Of a stretch of DNA of 13,438 nucleotides, positions 1 to 6,521 are shown piece by piece. The translations under genes and the position numbers were made by a program. Position 1 is the stretch's first letter. Each line of letters begins with the position of its first letter. The notes beneath the pieces were generated by a model, which saw only the letters and a program-made list of their open reading frames with translations, did not search any database and had not been told where the DNA came from. The DNA comes from an uncultured Xanthobacteraceae bacterium (GTDB taxonomy: Bacteria; Pseudomonadota; Alphaproteobacteria; Rhizobiales; Xanthobacteraceae), in contig CATPBC010000384.1 of assembly GCA_955652195.1 (NCBI GenBank), forward strand, positions 1 through 13,438, given 5' to 3'.

Positions 1-1617
1 CGATGGCAAGGGGCTGCGGTCGGCAAGTTCCATCTGGCGATACGCAAGCTTCTCCATCAGCTCGGCTCGCACGCCGCGATGGGCGGCGTCCTCGAATAAA
101 TTGTCCATTTCGTGAGGATCGCTCTGCAGGTCGTAGAGTTCCCCATAAGTATCATCTTGGGCGATCGTCATCCGCCAGCGCTGTGTGACGAGCGTGCGCA
201 TCCGCGATCCCGAAGGTAATCCAAATACGGCGCGCTGCTGGTCGTCCTCAATCACCATCGAGTCACGCGCAACGATCGCAGTTGCGCCCTCTAGAATCGG
301 CAGCAGGCTCACGCCTTGGATGCCGTTGTAGGGCTGTACCTTAGCGCGATCGAGAATGGTCGAGGCAATGTCGAGCGTGCCGGCGAGCACATCAGTGCGC
401 CGCGCCGCGCGTGTTCCAGGCTCAGCCCAGATCAACGGCACATGGGTGATACTCTCGTAATGCGCCGGACCTTTCAGGAGTAACCGGTGGTCCCCGAGAA
501 AATCGCCGTGATCGGTGGTGAAAATGACGACCGTGTTGTCGGCCAATCTGCAGGCGGCGAGCCTCTCGAGCACACGCCCAATAGCGTCGTCGATCATCGC
601 GATCATGCCACAGCTCAGCGCCATCGCTTCGCGGGCTTCGCGTTCGTTGACCGCGAAGGCGGCCTGGCTGGCAGTATCTGCCTTGCCGTTCTCGCGCCGC
701 GCCGTTGCCCAGCTCACTGGTCGCGCCAACGCCCGGTTGTCAAGTTGGAAACTAGGCGGCAGCGGCATGTCCTGCGGGTCGTACATCGACCAGTAGTTCC
801 CGGGCGGTGTAAACGGATGGTGCGGGTCAGGAAACGAGGTCATCAGGAAGAACGGCTTGTCGCGATTGCCAGCGGCGTAGCGGTCGAGCCATTCGCAGCT
901 TTTGTCGGCGACATAGGTGGTTGGATAAAGCTCTTCCGGAATTGGTGTCCGGAACGCCTGCGGGCAAACGTAATCGTGCAGCAGCTGGTTCGCACGGTCA
1001 CGCAGCGCGTCGGCGTCAGGCCGCCGCGATTTCAGCCACACGTAATAGTGCCCACCAACTTGATCCCCGTGTCCGGTGCAGAGATCAACGTGCTCGAAGC
1101 CGTAGAACGGAAGCTGCAACGAAAAATCGTGCCCGGCCTCCCAGCGCTTCGGGTGTTCCTGGTCGTAGGGTCCCTCGAAGGCGGCCTTGCACGCCTCGGC
1201 AAAACTTGAATCGAGCACCTGGTCGCCTGGACGCGGCGAAGGGCGCTTGAGAATGGCCGGCTGGCTGGTGAAATTCTGTAAATGACTCTTGCCGACGAGC
1301 GCGGTCGAATAGCCAGACGCCCGTAGCGCATCGACAAAGGTGTTCGCACGCAGGGACAGTGGCAATCCGTTGCTGCGCGCTCCGTGCACCGAAGGCATCC
1401 GCCCCGTCATTAGAGTTGCACGGTTCGGCATGCAGACTGGCGTCGCTACGTAAAACCGCTCGAACCGTATGCCGTGCGCCGCGATCGAATCGATGTGTGG
1501 CGTCTTGAGCACGGGATGGCCGTAACAGCCCAGATAGTCAGCGCGATGCTGGTCGGTGATGAATAGGAGAAAATTGGGCCGCGTCACGCGTTGTTCTTTC
1601 TGAACGTCACTCGGCAT
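1..1617 (-). CDS. Cysteine-type sulfatase (alkaline phosphatase superfamily), 3' end cut by window edge
   Basis: The frame stays open from an ATG at 1617 to base 1, giving 539 visible residues with no stop; probably only a short C-terminal piece is missing. Sulfatases hydrolyse sulfate esters. Visible motifs are an N-terminal NFLLFITDQHRADYLGCYG block (residues about 15-33, metal ligand D22), the active-site C62-M-P-N-R66 (C-x-P-x-R, in which Cys is converted to formylglycine) followed by ATLMTGR, FPDPHHPF near residue 220, TTDHGDFLGDH (D369, H370 metal ligands) and LLKGPAHYE (K382). A formylglycine-generating enzyme or anaerobic maturase must act elsewhere. I see no signal peptide, so it may be cytoplasmic. 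The ATG at 1617 lies inside the end of the upstream Bug gene (11-nt overlap) and lacks a clear Shine-Dalgarno; a GTG at 1587 (VTRPNF) is the alternative start. The exact substrate (aryl, alkyl, choline or sugar sulfate) is not determinable. Confidence 0.93.
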   Translation of the reverse strand, partial: MPSDVQKEQRVTRPNFLLFITDQHRADYLGCYGHPVLKTPHIDSIAAHGIRFERFYVATPVCMPNRATLMTGRMPSVHGARSNGLPLSLRANTFVDALRASGYSTALVGKSHLQNFTSQPAILKRPSPRPGDQVLDSSFAEACKAAFEGPYDQEHPKRWEAGHDFSLQLPFYGFEHVDLCTGHGDQVGGHYYVWLKSRRPDADALRDRANQLLHDYVCPQAFRTPIPEELYPTTYVADKSCEWLDRYAAGNRDKPFFLMTSFPDPHHPFTPPGNYWSMYDPQDMPLPPSFQLDNRALARPVSWATARRENGKADTASQAAFAVNEREAREAMALSCGMIAMIDDAIGRVLERLAACRLADNTVVIFTTDHGDFLGDHRLLLKGPAHYESITHVPLIWAEPGTRAARRTDVLAGTLDIASTILDRAKVQPYNGIQGVSLLPILEGATAIVARDSMVIEDDQQRAVFGLPSGSRMRTLVTQRWRMTIAQDDTYGELYDLQSDPHEMDNLFEDAAHRGVRAELMEKLAYRQMELADRSPLPS

Positions 1618-2581
1618 GGATGTTGGCCGTTACGATAGCATCTCGCCACTTGGCTATATCGTTCGCGATTTTCTGGACCAGATCAGAACCTGACACCCAC
1701 TCGCGAGTCAGCCCAAGAGCCAAGAGCGTGGGCTGCAGCTCCGGATCTGCAAAAATCTTCTTGAACTCGTCATGCAGGGTGTTGATCACCGAAGCTGGCG
1801 TGCCGGCTGGCGTAAACAGTCCGTACCAAGCGGAAATGACAAGACCCGGATAGCTGGTGACAAGCGGAATTACTCCCGGCAGCAGCGGTGACGGCTCCGA
1901 TCCTGTTACGCCAAGCGCATGGACGGTGCCGGCCTTGATTTGCGGCAGCGCCACACCGATCGGGCCGCAGAACATGTTTACATTGCCGGCTAAAACCGCA
2001 TTCATGGCCGTTGCGGCGCTCGTGTAGGGCACGTGGATCATGTCGATGCCGGCCTGACGCTTGATCATTTCACCGCACATGTGGGCGGGCGAGGCATGCC
2101 CAGCCGAAGCGAAGGTCAACGTTCCAGGTTTGGCCTTGGCCGCCGCAACCAGCTCTGCCATCGACTGGATCCCGGTTCCCGGATTCACGACGAGTACGTT
2201 GTCGCTTTTGACGACCGCAGCGATCGGGATCAGATCATGCTGCGGATCGTAATTGAGCTTGAGCAACGCCGGTGCCATGGTGATCGGCAGGTCGACGGTA
2301 AACAGAAGCGTGTAGCCGTCTGGAGGCGCTCTCACGACCGCCTCAGCTCCAATTGTTCCAGTTGCGCCGGCGCGGGTCTCTACCACGACGGGTTGTTTCA
2401 AATCGTCCGATAGTCTCTTTCCGGCTAGTCGCGCCAATGCGTCATTTGGGCCGGCAGAAAAAGGAACCATGAAATGGATTGGCCGCGTCGGATAGGCTTG
2501 CGCTCGTGCAATCTGCGAGACGGCGGGTAGCATCGCGACCCCAGATGCGAGATGCAGGAACCGTCGTCGGTCACGTTGCAT
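1607..2581 (-). CDS. Bug/TctC-family periplasmic solute-binding protein, copy 1
   Basis: A 324-residue periplasmic binding protein of the tripartite tricarboxylate transporter (Bug) type. These capture carboxylates or other small organic molecules and normally deliver them to a TctA/TctB permease; no such partner is in the window. The N-terminus is a Tat-like signal peptide (R5-R6-R7-F-L-H-L-A, hydrophobic run, then ARAQA before YPTRP, cleavage probably near residue 27-29). Family blocks follow: VPFSAGPNDALARL (39-52), GATGTIGAE (about 72-80) and PPDGYTLL (86-93). The ligand-loop sequence AGPNDALAR departs slightly from the common GGPTDxxAR. A strong ribosome-binding site (AGAGGGA, 2586-2592) stands 5 nt before the ATG. 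Its stop overlaps the start of the sulfatase by 11 nt, suggesting coupled expression and perhaps a sulfated ligand; that link is inference. Confidence 0.94.
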   Translation of the reverse strand: MQRDRRRFLHLASGVAMLPAVSQIARAQAYPTRPIHFMVPFSAGPNDALARLAGKRLSDDLKQPVVVETRAGATGTIGAEAVVRAPPDGYTLLFTVDLPITMAPALLKLNYDPQHDLIPIAAVVKSDNVLVVNPGTGIQSMAELVAAAKAKPGTLTFASAGHASPAHMCGEMIKRQAGIDMIHVPYTSAATAMNAVLAGNVNMFCGPIGVALPQIKAGTVHALGVTGSEPSPLLPGVIPLVTSYPGLVISAWYGLFTPAGTPASVINTLHDEFKKIFADPELQPTLLALGLTREWVSGSDLVQKIANDIAKWRDAIVTANIHAE

Positions 2582-2660
2582 GGTGTCCCTCTTTTGATTG
2601 CGGCATCAACTGCAGAAGGAGCGCGTGCGACCGCGCCACATGCCGTTCGGACCACTGTCG

Positions 2661-3185
2661 CTACGACGAGACCTTAAACACGACATCGTGCTCGCGCGTG
2701 TGCTCGACCACCTTTAGGGCGAAATGATCGTCCGGTCCGACCTCGGTTGTCGGCGCATGATTAACCTCGAGGGACTCAACCTTCTGGCTGAAATCGGTTG
2801 TGTGTCCGCGGACCTGGATCACATCGCCAAGGCGCAATTTACAGCCGGCATCGAGCCGCGCGGTAGCCACTGAAAGGTGGCTGTAGAAGTGAGTCACAAC
2901 GCCGATACGCTGCTCCGCTGAAGTGGATTGCGCGGGCCGGCTTGATATCGATCTCGTCGTTTCGGGCTTTGCCCGTTGGCTGAGTGGCTTCGGCGTGACC
3001 GCGGCTTTCCGGATTGGCCTGGCTTTCTTCAGTGATGCTTGGCGGCGCGCCATCTTTTTCGCTGGCTTTTTTGTGATTGTCCTATTTTTTCTAGCTGTGC
3101 TGGTCTTTTTGCGTGTGGACGCCTTGGCGGAGACTTTCTTGCGTTTTGCCTTTGTTTTGGCTGTTGCTTTCTTTCTCGTCGCCAT
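2661..3185 (-). CDS. Histone-H1-like basic tail fused to EF-Tu domain-2-like beta-barrel protein
   Basis: 174 residues in two unlike halves. Residues 1-66 are extremely basic and low in complexity: I count 27 Lys/Arg in the first 60, in repeats such as RKK, AKK and TKAK, as in bacterial histone-H1-like and AlgP-like tails that bind nucleic acid. Residues 67-91 are a Ser/Pro/Arg linker. Residues 92-174 (RIGVVTHFYSHLSVATARL, then GDVIQVRGHTTDFSQKVESL, ending HDVVFKVSS) match my memory of the small 'translation elongation factor-like' proteins, a stand-alone EF-Tu domain-2-type barrel with the hallmark GHTTDFxQKVES. The frame stays open back to 3227, but the ATG at 3185 is chosen because AGGGAGG lies 5 nt upstream and the protein then begins MATRKKATAK. 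The stop is TAG at 2661. Role unknown; a nucleic-acid- or ribosome-associated protein is the reasonable guess. It is not obviously related to the transport genes around it. Confidence 0.85.
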   Translation of the reverse strand: MATRKKATAKTKAKRKKVSAKASTRKKTSTARKNRTITKKPAKKMARRQASLKKARPIRKAAVTPKPLSQRAKPETTRSISSRPAQSTSAEQRIGVVTHFYSHLSVATARLDAGCKLRLGDVIQVRGHTTDFSQKVESLEVNHAPTTEVGPDDHFALKVVEHTREHDVVFKVSS

Positions 3186-3190
3186 TAAAG

Positions 3191-3197
3191 CCTCCCT
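3191..3197 (-). promoter_or_regulatory. Ribosome-binding site of the H1-tail/EF-Tu-like gene
   Basis: AGGGAGG on the minus strand, 5 nt before the ATG at 3185. It is close to the anti-Shine-Dalgarno complement and decides the start against the longer open frame that begins at 3227. Confidence 0.75.
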
Positions 3198-3198
3198 G

Positions 3199-3224
3199 GA
3201 CGTTGAAACCGTCGGATCGGTTCC
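3199..3224 (-). promoter_or_regulatory. Weak candidate EcfG-type (general stress sigma) promoter
   Basis: Minus strand reads GGAAC (3224-3220), a 17-nt spacer, then CGTC (3202-3199). The alphaproteobacterial EcfG consensus is GGAAC, 16-17 nt, CGTT, so one base of the -10 box is wrong. Transcription would start almost on the ribosome-binding site, leaving a leader of only about 10-12 nt, which argues against it. Confidence 0.2.
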
Positions 3225-3303
3225 CAATAAGAAAGTAAGTCAATGGCACTGCGGAAATTTGTGGAACGTAATTTACGGAATTTAATCCGAGAGGCTAAAA
3301 AAT

Positions 3304-4281
3304 CTACTCGGCTTTGATACCAGCCGCGCGAATGACTTTGCTCCACTTTTGTGTCTCGTCGGCGATGAGTCTGCCGAAGTCGGCCGGTGAGCCCGTGAGC
3401 AGCATGCCGCCCATATCAGCGAGCCGAGCATCGATCGTGGAATCGGCAAGGCCCGCATTGGTTTCCCGGTTAAGACTCTCGATAATTTCGGGGGGTGTCC
3501 CCTGCGGCGCTGCGATGCCGAACCAGGAACTCGCCTCGTAACCCGATAGGAAATCGCTGACGCTCGGGATGCCAGGCAGCGCGTCGGAGCGCTTGATCGT
3601 CGTCACCGCCAGCGGCCGCAGCTGGCCGGCGCGGATATGTCCGATCGATGCGGTCATAGTCGCGAACCCGACCTGCACTTGGCCGGCAATCAGATCGGCC
3701 ATGGCGGGCCCATCGCCGCGATAAGGCACGTGCTGAAGGTTTGCGCCGGTCATCGTATTGAACAATTGGCCGGCCAGATGGCTCGCGGTCCCGATCCCTG
3801 CCGAGGCAAAGCTGAGCTTGCCTGGATTGGCCTTGGCGTACGCGATCAATTCTGGAATGGTCTTTACCGGAATCGACGGGTTGACCTCGACTACGTTGGG
3901 AACGCGCACCACGCCCGCGATCGGCGCAATGTCGTGAAGGAAATTAAAATTGAGATGCTGATAGAGCGTGGCATTGGCCGCGACCGCCGGTGGGACCATG
4001 AGGAGCGTATAGCCGTCGGGAGCCGCCTTCACGACCGTTTCGGCGCCAATATTGCCGCCGGCGCCGGGCCGGTTCTCGACGACGAATTGCTGCCCCAACC
4101 GTTGCGATAGCCATTGTGCCATTAGACGGGCGAGAATGTCACTCGTGCTTCCGGCAGCGAAGCCGACCACGATCTGCACCGGTCGCGTTGGATAGCTTTG
4201 CGCCCGAGCAAAGCGCGAGACAGCTGGGAGCGCGGTAGCACCCGCTGCCAGATGCAAGAATTTGCGACGGGAAAATCTCAT
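3304..4281 (-). CDS. Bug/TctC-family periplasmic solute-binding protein, copy 2
   Basis: 325 residues from the ATG at 4281. Twin-arginine-type signal (S4-R5-R6-K7-F-L-H-L-A, then ARAQ before SYPTRP). Blocks VVGFAAGSTSDILARL (38-53), GAGGNIGAE (73-81), APDGYTLL (87-94), and a C-terminal domain ending in KWSKVIRAAGIKAE, all typical of Bug proteins that bind organic acids in the periplasm. The signal peptide closely resembles that of copy 1 (RRKFLHLAAG versus RRRFLHLASG), so the two are probably duplicates. The frame extends 12 codons further to an ATG at 4317, which would overlap the upstream 70-residue gene by 11 nt. I prefer 4281 because it puts the Arg pair at the usual place and gives the same length as copies 1 and 3 (324); neither start has a strong Shine-Dalgarno. 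No TctA/TctB partner is nearby, so the ligand is unknown. Confidence 0.93.
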   Translation of the reverse strand: MRFSRRKFLHLAAGATALPAVSRFARAQSYPTRPVQIVVGFAAGSTSDILARLMAQWLSQRLGQQFVVENRPGAGGNIGAETVVKAAPDGYTLLMVPPAVAANATLYQHLNFNFLHDIAPIAGVVRVPNVVEVNPSIPVKTIPELIAYAKANPGKLSFASAGIGTASHLAGQLFNTMTGANLQHVPYRGDGPAMADLIAGQVQVGFATMTASIGHIRAGQLRPLAVTTIKRSDALPGIPSVSDFLSGYEASSWFGIAAPQGTPPEIIESLNRETNAGLADSTIDARLADMGGMLLTGSPADFGRLIADETQKWSKVIRAAGIKAE

Positions 4282-4306
4282 AACCGAACCAAAACGGAAA
4301 CCACCT

Positions 4307-4519
4307 TTAGCTCGCATTTGTCAGAGCCTGCCGACCGATATAAGTGATGTTGTACAGCACCGCGTTCGCGTTCACGGCGTGTTCCGTCACGTATCGCTCT
4401 TCAACTAAGCGAGCGAGCCCGAGATGATAAGATGATGCTCTAACGATGCGACCGTGCTCTCCCGCCGCTCTCAGTGCTTTCAGAAACCAAATCTCGTCCC
4501 TCGTTAAATCGATGATCAT
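4307..4519 (-). CDS. Small protein of unknown function, possible winged-helix fold
   Basis: 70 residues. I do not recognise the family. The ATG at 4519 has a good ribosome-binding site (GAGGT at 4530-4526, 6 nt away), and the composition is protein-like with no low-complexity stretch. The sequence suggests a small helical domain followed by a possible beta hairpin: DEIWFLKALRAAG as helix 1, SYHLGLARLVEERYVTE resembling a helix-turn-helix plus wing, then LYNITYIGRQAL. That is reminiscent of short winged-helix proteins but rests only on pattern and could be wrong. It sits immediately before Bug copy 2 with 25 nt between its stop (TAA, 4307) and the preferred Bug start, so the two are probably cotranscribed. 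A local regulator of the Bug gene is possible but unproven. Confidence 0.65.
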   Translation of the reverse strand: MIIDLTRDEIWFLKALRAAGEHGRIVRASSYHLGLARLVEERYVTEHAVNANAVLYNITYIGRQALTNAS

Positions 4520-4672
4520 TCAGCGACCTCACGGTACGCAGGTTACGCTCCAAGCACAGCCTTTAATAGAGCGAGCCGCATCGAAATAGGCAGCATGTCG
4601 CTTAGACTTCCGCATTTAGACGTGAAGCTGACGTGCCGTTGACATCGCCAATCGGTAGCGGGTCGCCAAGAC

Positions 4673-5647
4673 CTAATCGATTTTGATCCCCGTTTTCTTA
4701 ATGACAGCCTCCCACTTTTCGGTGTCGGTTTTCAGAAACTTCGCAAGCTCGTCCGCAGTGCAGCTCTCGACCGTGTATGCGTTACGTGCAAGCTTCTCGA
4801 TGAGAGTCGGCTCGACGAGAGCCTTGGCAAGGTCGCCACTAATCTTTTGCACGATCTCAGATGGCGTCTTAGCCGGCGCAAAAACGCCTTGCCACGAGTC
4901 AATCACATAACCAGGAACGCCCGACTCGGCGATGGTCGGCACCTCTGGCTCTACTGGGGATCGCTTGGCGCCAGTCGACGCAAGTACACGGACTTGTCCC
5001 GAGCGCGAATAGGTAAGCAATTCGCCACTGCCGAAGTAGCAGTGAACGCGGCCCGGGATAAGGTCGGTCAATGCTGGCGCCGCGCCGCGATAAGGCGCGT
5101 GCGTCATTTGAATTCCAGCCATTTGCAGGAACAACAGTTCGGCTAGATGTGGCCCGCTCCCGGTGCCAGGAGAAGCCATGATGAGGTTTCCCGGATGAGC
5201 CTCCGCATAGTCGATAAACTCTTTGACCGTCTTGGCCGGAAAGGAATTCGGCACGAACATAAAAAACGGGAACTTCGCGACCAGCGAGGTCGGGCTCAGG
5301 TCCGTTATCGGACTGTAGTCGAGCGAGCGATATAGAGCGCCATTCGACGCAAGGGATGAGGTACCAAACAGCAGCGTGTAACCATCAGGATCGGAGTGTG
5401 CGACGAATGCATTGCCGATGTTGGTGCCGGCGCCGGCTTTGTTGTCAATGATGATTTGCTGACCCCAGATCTTGGACAGCTGTTCAGCGACGATCCGCGC
5501 GTTAACGTCCGTCGGCCCGCCCGCCGCAAGCGGTACAACCACGTGGACGGTTCGATCGGGCCAAGGATTTGCCCGGGCCAAGCAAATCAGGCTCGGCGCG
5601 ACTGCCGATGCAGCACCTAATGCGATCAAGTGACGACGTGTAGGCAT
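4673..5647 (-). CDS. Bug/TctC-family periplasmic solute-binding protein, copy 3
   Basis: 324 residues from the ATG at 5647. The signal peptide starts MPTRRHLIALGAASA and ends near ARANPWP, a less strict Tat-like form than in copies 1 and 2. Family blocks are VVPLAAGGPTDVNARIV (37-53, the canonical GGPTDxxAR ligand loop), GAGTNIGNA (72-80) and DPDGYTLLFG (87-96); it ends in KWEAVIKKTGIKID. The frame allows a GTG two codons upstream (5653), but AGG at 7 nt before the ATG fits the 5647 start and would sit only 1 nt from the GTG. It is more distant in sequence from copies 1 and 2 than they are from each other, so probably not a very recent tandem copy. A weak promoter-like pair (TTGGGT, 17 nt, TAATCT; 5705-5677) lies just upstream. 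The ligand is unknown. Confidence 0.93.
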   Translation of the reverse strand: MPTRRHLIALGAASAVAPSLICLARANPWPDRTVHVVVPLAAGGPTDVNARIVAEQLSKIWGQQIIIDNKAGAGTNIGNAFVAHSDPDGYTLLFGTSSLASNGALYRSLDYSPITDLSPTSLVAKFPFFMFVPNSFPAKTVKEFIDYAEAHPGNLIMASPGTGSGPHLAELLFLQMAGIQMTHAPYRGAAPALTDLIPGRVHCYFGSGELLTYSRSGQVRVLASTGAKRSPVEPEVPTIAESGVPGYVIDSWQGVFAPAKTPSEIVQKISGDLAKALVEPTLIEKLARNAYTVESCTADELAKFLKTDTEKWEAVIKKTGIKID

Positions 5648-5882
5648 GGACACGCCTGGGCGACGGCGATTGCTCTAGATTAACGAGTTACGCCCACTAA
5701 CCCAAGCGCATCATGTGATTGAATGACGTCGCGCCGGAAAAGTTGACCCCGAACTGACCTCACGCGATGTCCGTCATGTGGTCGCTATCGACCGCAAAGC
5801 GGACGTGAAGCGGACATCGCTTCAAGACTGATTTTGACCCTTCTCGGACATTGGCGGTTCATTTCAGAGTTTTCCATGCTCT
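5648..5882. other. Non-coding stretch upstream of Bug copy 3
   Basis: No convincing gene on either strand. It holds the leader and possible promoter of Bug copy 3, the left copy of a 13-bp inverted repeat (5740-5752) and a small hairpin repeat (5806-5824). The bases around 5796-5815 contain the GCGGAC unit twice. Confidence 0.5.
5806..5824. repeat. Short hairpin repeat, 7-bp stem
   Basis: TGAAGCG, loop GACAT, CGCTTCA: a perfect 7-bp stem with a 5-nt loop. It is preceded by a partial direct repeat (AAGCGGACGT then AAGCGGACAT). There is no T-run after it on either strand, so a simple intrinsic terminator is not supported. It may be a degenerate dispersed intergenic repeat. Confidence 0.4.
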
Positions 5883-6137
5883 CTACATTATTTGTCGCTC
5901 GTGCTCGGCGTCGTCGGAAGGTACAGAATCGCAAACCCATGCGTCTCTCGCAAACCATTCATGCGTCGCATCGCAGTGTGGACAGTAGGTCTGCCCGAAA
6001 AATACAGGGCTAGAGCGGAAAGCCGCAGATTCGACGTAGTGCCGGTGGAAATTGCCCGCCCGGTTTTCGAGCAACGAATCATAAGAATGCCCATCAGGCA
6101 AACTCCTGGCTGTGGAGGGCGGACGGGTATCGCTCAT
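5883..6137 (-). CDS. Possible small zinc-ribbon-like protein
   Basis: 84 residues from an ATG at 6137 (MSDTRPPSTARSLP) to TAG at 5883. The C-terminal part holds TYCPHCDATHEWFARDAWVCDS, that is C-P-H-C followed about 16 residues later by a third Cys; such short proteins with a CPxC knuckle and a 'W...AWVC' segment are common small hypotheticals in rhizobia as I recall. A full four-Cys site is not visible, so metal binding is uncertain; a His could be the fourth ligand. No Shine-Dalgarno precedes 6137. The same frame continues upstream to an ATG at 6299 (138 residues in all), but that extension looks non-protein-like. It lies inside the 13-bp inverted repeat pair. It could be a real small gene, a remnant, or chance. 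Confidence 0.4.
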   Translation of the reverse strand: MSDTRPPSTARSLPDGHSYDSLLENRAGNFHRHYVESAAFRSSPVFFGQTYCPHCDATHEWFARDAWVCDSVPSDDAEHERQIM

Positions 6138-6521
6138 GTGCGACGAAAAGATAAACGCCCAACGGCAATTCACGGGTTTTCTTGCGGCGCGGCGATCACA
6201 GGCTAGGGAGGTAGCATTACCACCGAATCTACCGGCGGTCTCTTTTAGGGCGAATGCAGCCTTGCCAAAATCGGCGACGCGTTGGGGCTCACGATCCATT
6301 TGCTTTTGCGAATAAGGGAATCGCGGAATTCAATGCCGAGACTGTTTCGCTCATACTAAGTCGGGGTCAACTTAAAAGAGTTCCCCGCATTTTTTCTTCA
6401 ATTGAGTTTCTCGTTTGCTTCACGCCCACTTTGATGTCGTGATCCGGAAACCGATCTTTGAGTTGTAAGCCTGCTCTCAGTGCATCAACAAAGCGCCGAT
6501 GCGTTGGTGAGTGACGCGCCG
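6138..6521. other. Largely non-coding stretch downstream of the amidohydrolase gene
   Basis: No complete gene is supported. A minus-strand frame from 6534 to its TGA at 6367 encodes 55 residues with a protein-like middle (HRRFVDALRAGLQLKDRF, then HDIKVGVKQTRNS). It has no ATG, GTG or TTG near its beginning and overlaps the end of the amidohydrolase gene, so it is at most a remnant. The right copy of the 13-bp inverted repeat (6361-6373) overlaps its stop. No intrinsic terminator was found after the amidohydrolase stop. Confidence 0.45.

Larger units (their letters stand above)
5740..6373. repeat. 13-bp perfect inverted repeat pair bracketing about 630 bp
   Basis: AAGTTGACCCCGA at 5740-5752 is the exact reverse complement of TCGGGGTCAACTT at 6361-6373. 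The match does not extend further on either side. The copies bracket the zinc-ribbon candidate and non-coding sequence between Bug copy 3 and the amidohydrolase gene. They could be ends of a small non-autonomous element or a dispersed intergenic repeat; no clear target duplication is seen, and a 13-bp pair can arise by chance somewhere in 13 kb. Confidence 0.4.

Noticed and set aside
487..1209. 240-residue open frame on the plus strand
   Set aside because: It is antisense to the sulfatase frame, which carries all the family motifs; the plus-strand translation shows no recognisable domain.
2582..2660. Possible terminator between the EF-Tu-like gene and Bug copy 1
   Set aside because: Only short stems (GCGCG/CGCGC, TTGAT/ATCAA) without a T-run; not enough to call a terminator.
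3264..3274. Short palindrome CGTAAATTACG near 3268-3278
   Set aside because: Only a 5-bp stem around one base, in AT-rich sequence, with no second copy; not enough for an operator.
2923..3285. Plus-strand frame that looks like a hydrophobic membrane protein rich in Phe, Val, Leu and Ala
   Set aside because: It is the complement of the Lys-rich tail: Lys codons read backwards give Phe/Leu codons. The minus-strand gene has the ribosome-binding site and the recognisable barrel.
5677..5705. Sigma-70-like promoter TTGGGT, 17 nt, TAATCT before Bug copy 3
   Set aside because: The spacing is right, but each box matches only about half of the consensus; mentioned with the gene but not called as a feature.
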